This document shows, piece by piece, positions 63,874-64,000 of a DNA stretch of 64,000 bases. Under the pieces are notes generated by a model that was not told the origin of the DNA, did not search any database, and saw only the letters and a program-made list of their open reading frames with translations. The DNA is from Ditylenchus dipsaci. Lineage: Eukaryota > Nematoda > Chromadorea > Rhabditida > Anguinidae. The translations under genes were made by a program, and so were the position numbers. How positions within the stretch are numbered: the first letter of the stretch is position 1; each line of letters begins with the position of its first letter. The stretch covers positions 62,001-126,000 of the forward strand of contig SADC01000094.1 in NCBI GenBank assembly GCA_004194705.1. Direction: 5' to 3'.

Positions 63874-64000
63874 CAGTGTTTCCAAAATGAAAATGAGAAA
63901 ACGATGAAAATGAGAATTTTCAGTGAAAAAATGAGAATTTTTCAGTGAGAAGATGAAAAATTTTCACTTTCTTCTTAAAATGAAAATGAGAAATTTTCAT
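63874..64000. mobile_element. left end of a further hAT-like element, cut by window edge
   Basis: Begins CAGTGTTTCC inside the right arm of the host foldback and continues as tandem aaaatgagaattttcag words, the same build as the other hAT-type elements here. The right end is outside the window. Confidence 0.5.

Larger units (their letters stand above)
60758..63874. repeat. foldback element hosting two transposons in its left arm
   Basis: Left arm 60758-60848, 62109-62131 and 63086-63185; right arm about 63640-63873 inverted. Shared text: gataccgatttat, aaaaaatggcctattttt, ttcacttttcggctatat, ttttttgtacggctg, gcaaatatcgtcag, agaaattcgatcgattcact. The right arm lacks both insertions and so shows the empty sites; it also has 23 nt (ctacaaaatatatttctaca...) missing on the left. 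The loop 63190-63640 carries text shared with 52810-53360 and a ggttcaaatccctctaggtg tRNA-like T-arm. Confidence 0.75.

Overview
Eukaryotic, AT-rich DNA that looks like an invertebrate animal genome. The reasons are spliced genes with many very short introns (45-80 nt, GT...TTTCAG), a class I myosin motor with a P-loop, a secreted LDL-receptor-class-A protein with a furin-like site, and a very high load of cut-and-paste DNA transposons and their short derivatives. A nematode-like or other ecdysozoan source is a guess only. All exons and repeats were worked out by eye from the sequence; no search or alignment program was used.

Layout. 1-2000: minus-strand exons of a transposon-type protein (1-991) and an orphan C-terminal exon (1787-1896). 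3527-12756: a seven-exon minus-strand gene whose splice phases all agree, encoding a 351-residue secreted protein with one complete LDLa domain directly after an RRRRK cleavage site. 13000-18600: no gene seen, mostly degenerate repeats. 18630-20528: last two exons of an unidentified minus-strand gene. 20800-43500: no convincing host gene; a mosaic of inverted-repeat elements, tandem 'word' arrays, tRNA-like modules, a mariner relic and two related 2.8-2.9 kb elements. 46764-58976 and beyond: motor-domain exons of a plus-strand long-tailed class I myosin, with three 3-4 kb introns full of nested transposons and two frame problems. 59700-64000: a nested cluster in which a 1251-bp Mutator-like element (9-bp target duplication) and a 954-bp mariner-like element (TA duplication) sit in one arm of a foldback element whose other arm keeps the empty sites.

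Most of the window is explained by a few transposon families: (i) hAT-type elements with 8-bp duplications, each filled with its own tandem word; (ii) TA-flanked CAGTC... foldbacks resembling pogo/Tigger ends; (iii) TA-flanked CCGTATTT... foldbacks, eight copies; (iv) TTAA-flanked AGGGGCATGCCC elements; (v) GC-hairpin elements; (vi) tRNA-like modules ending GGTGCACAC plus a T run. The clearest items are the precisely bounded Mutator-like element with a spliced but catalytically incomplete transposase, the mini-hAT with a BED finger, the LDLa prohormone-like gene, and the decaying or mis-assembled myosin.
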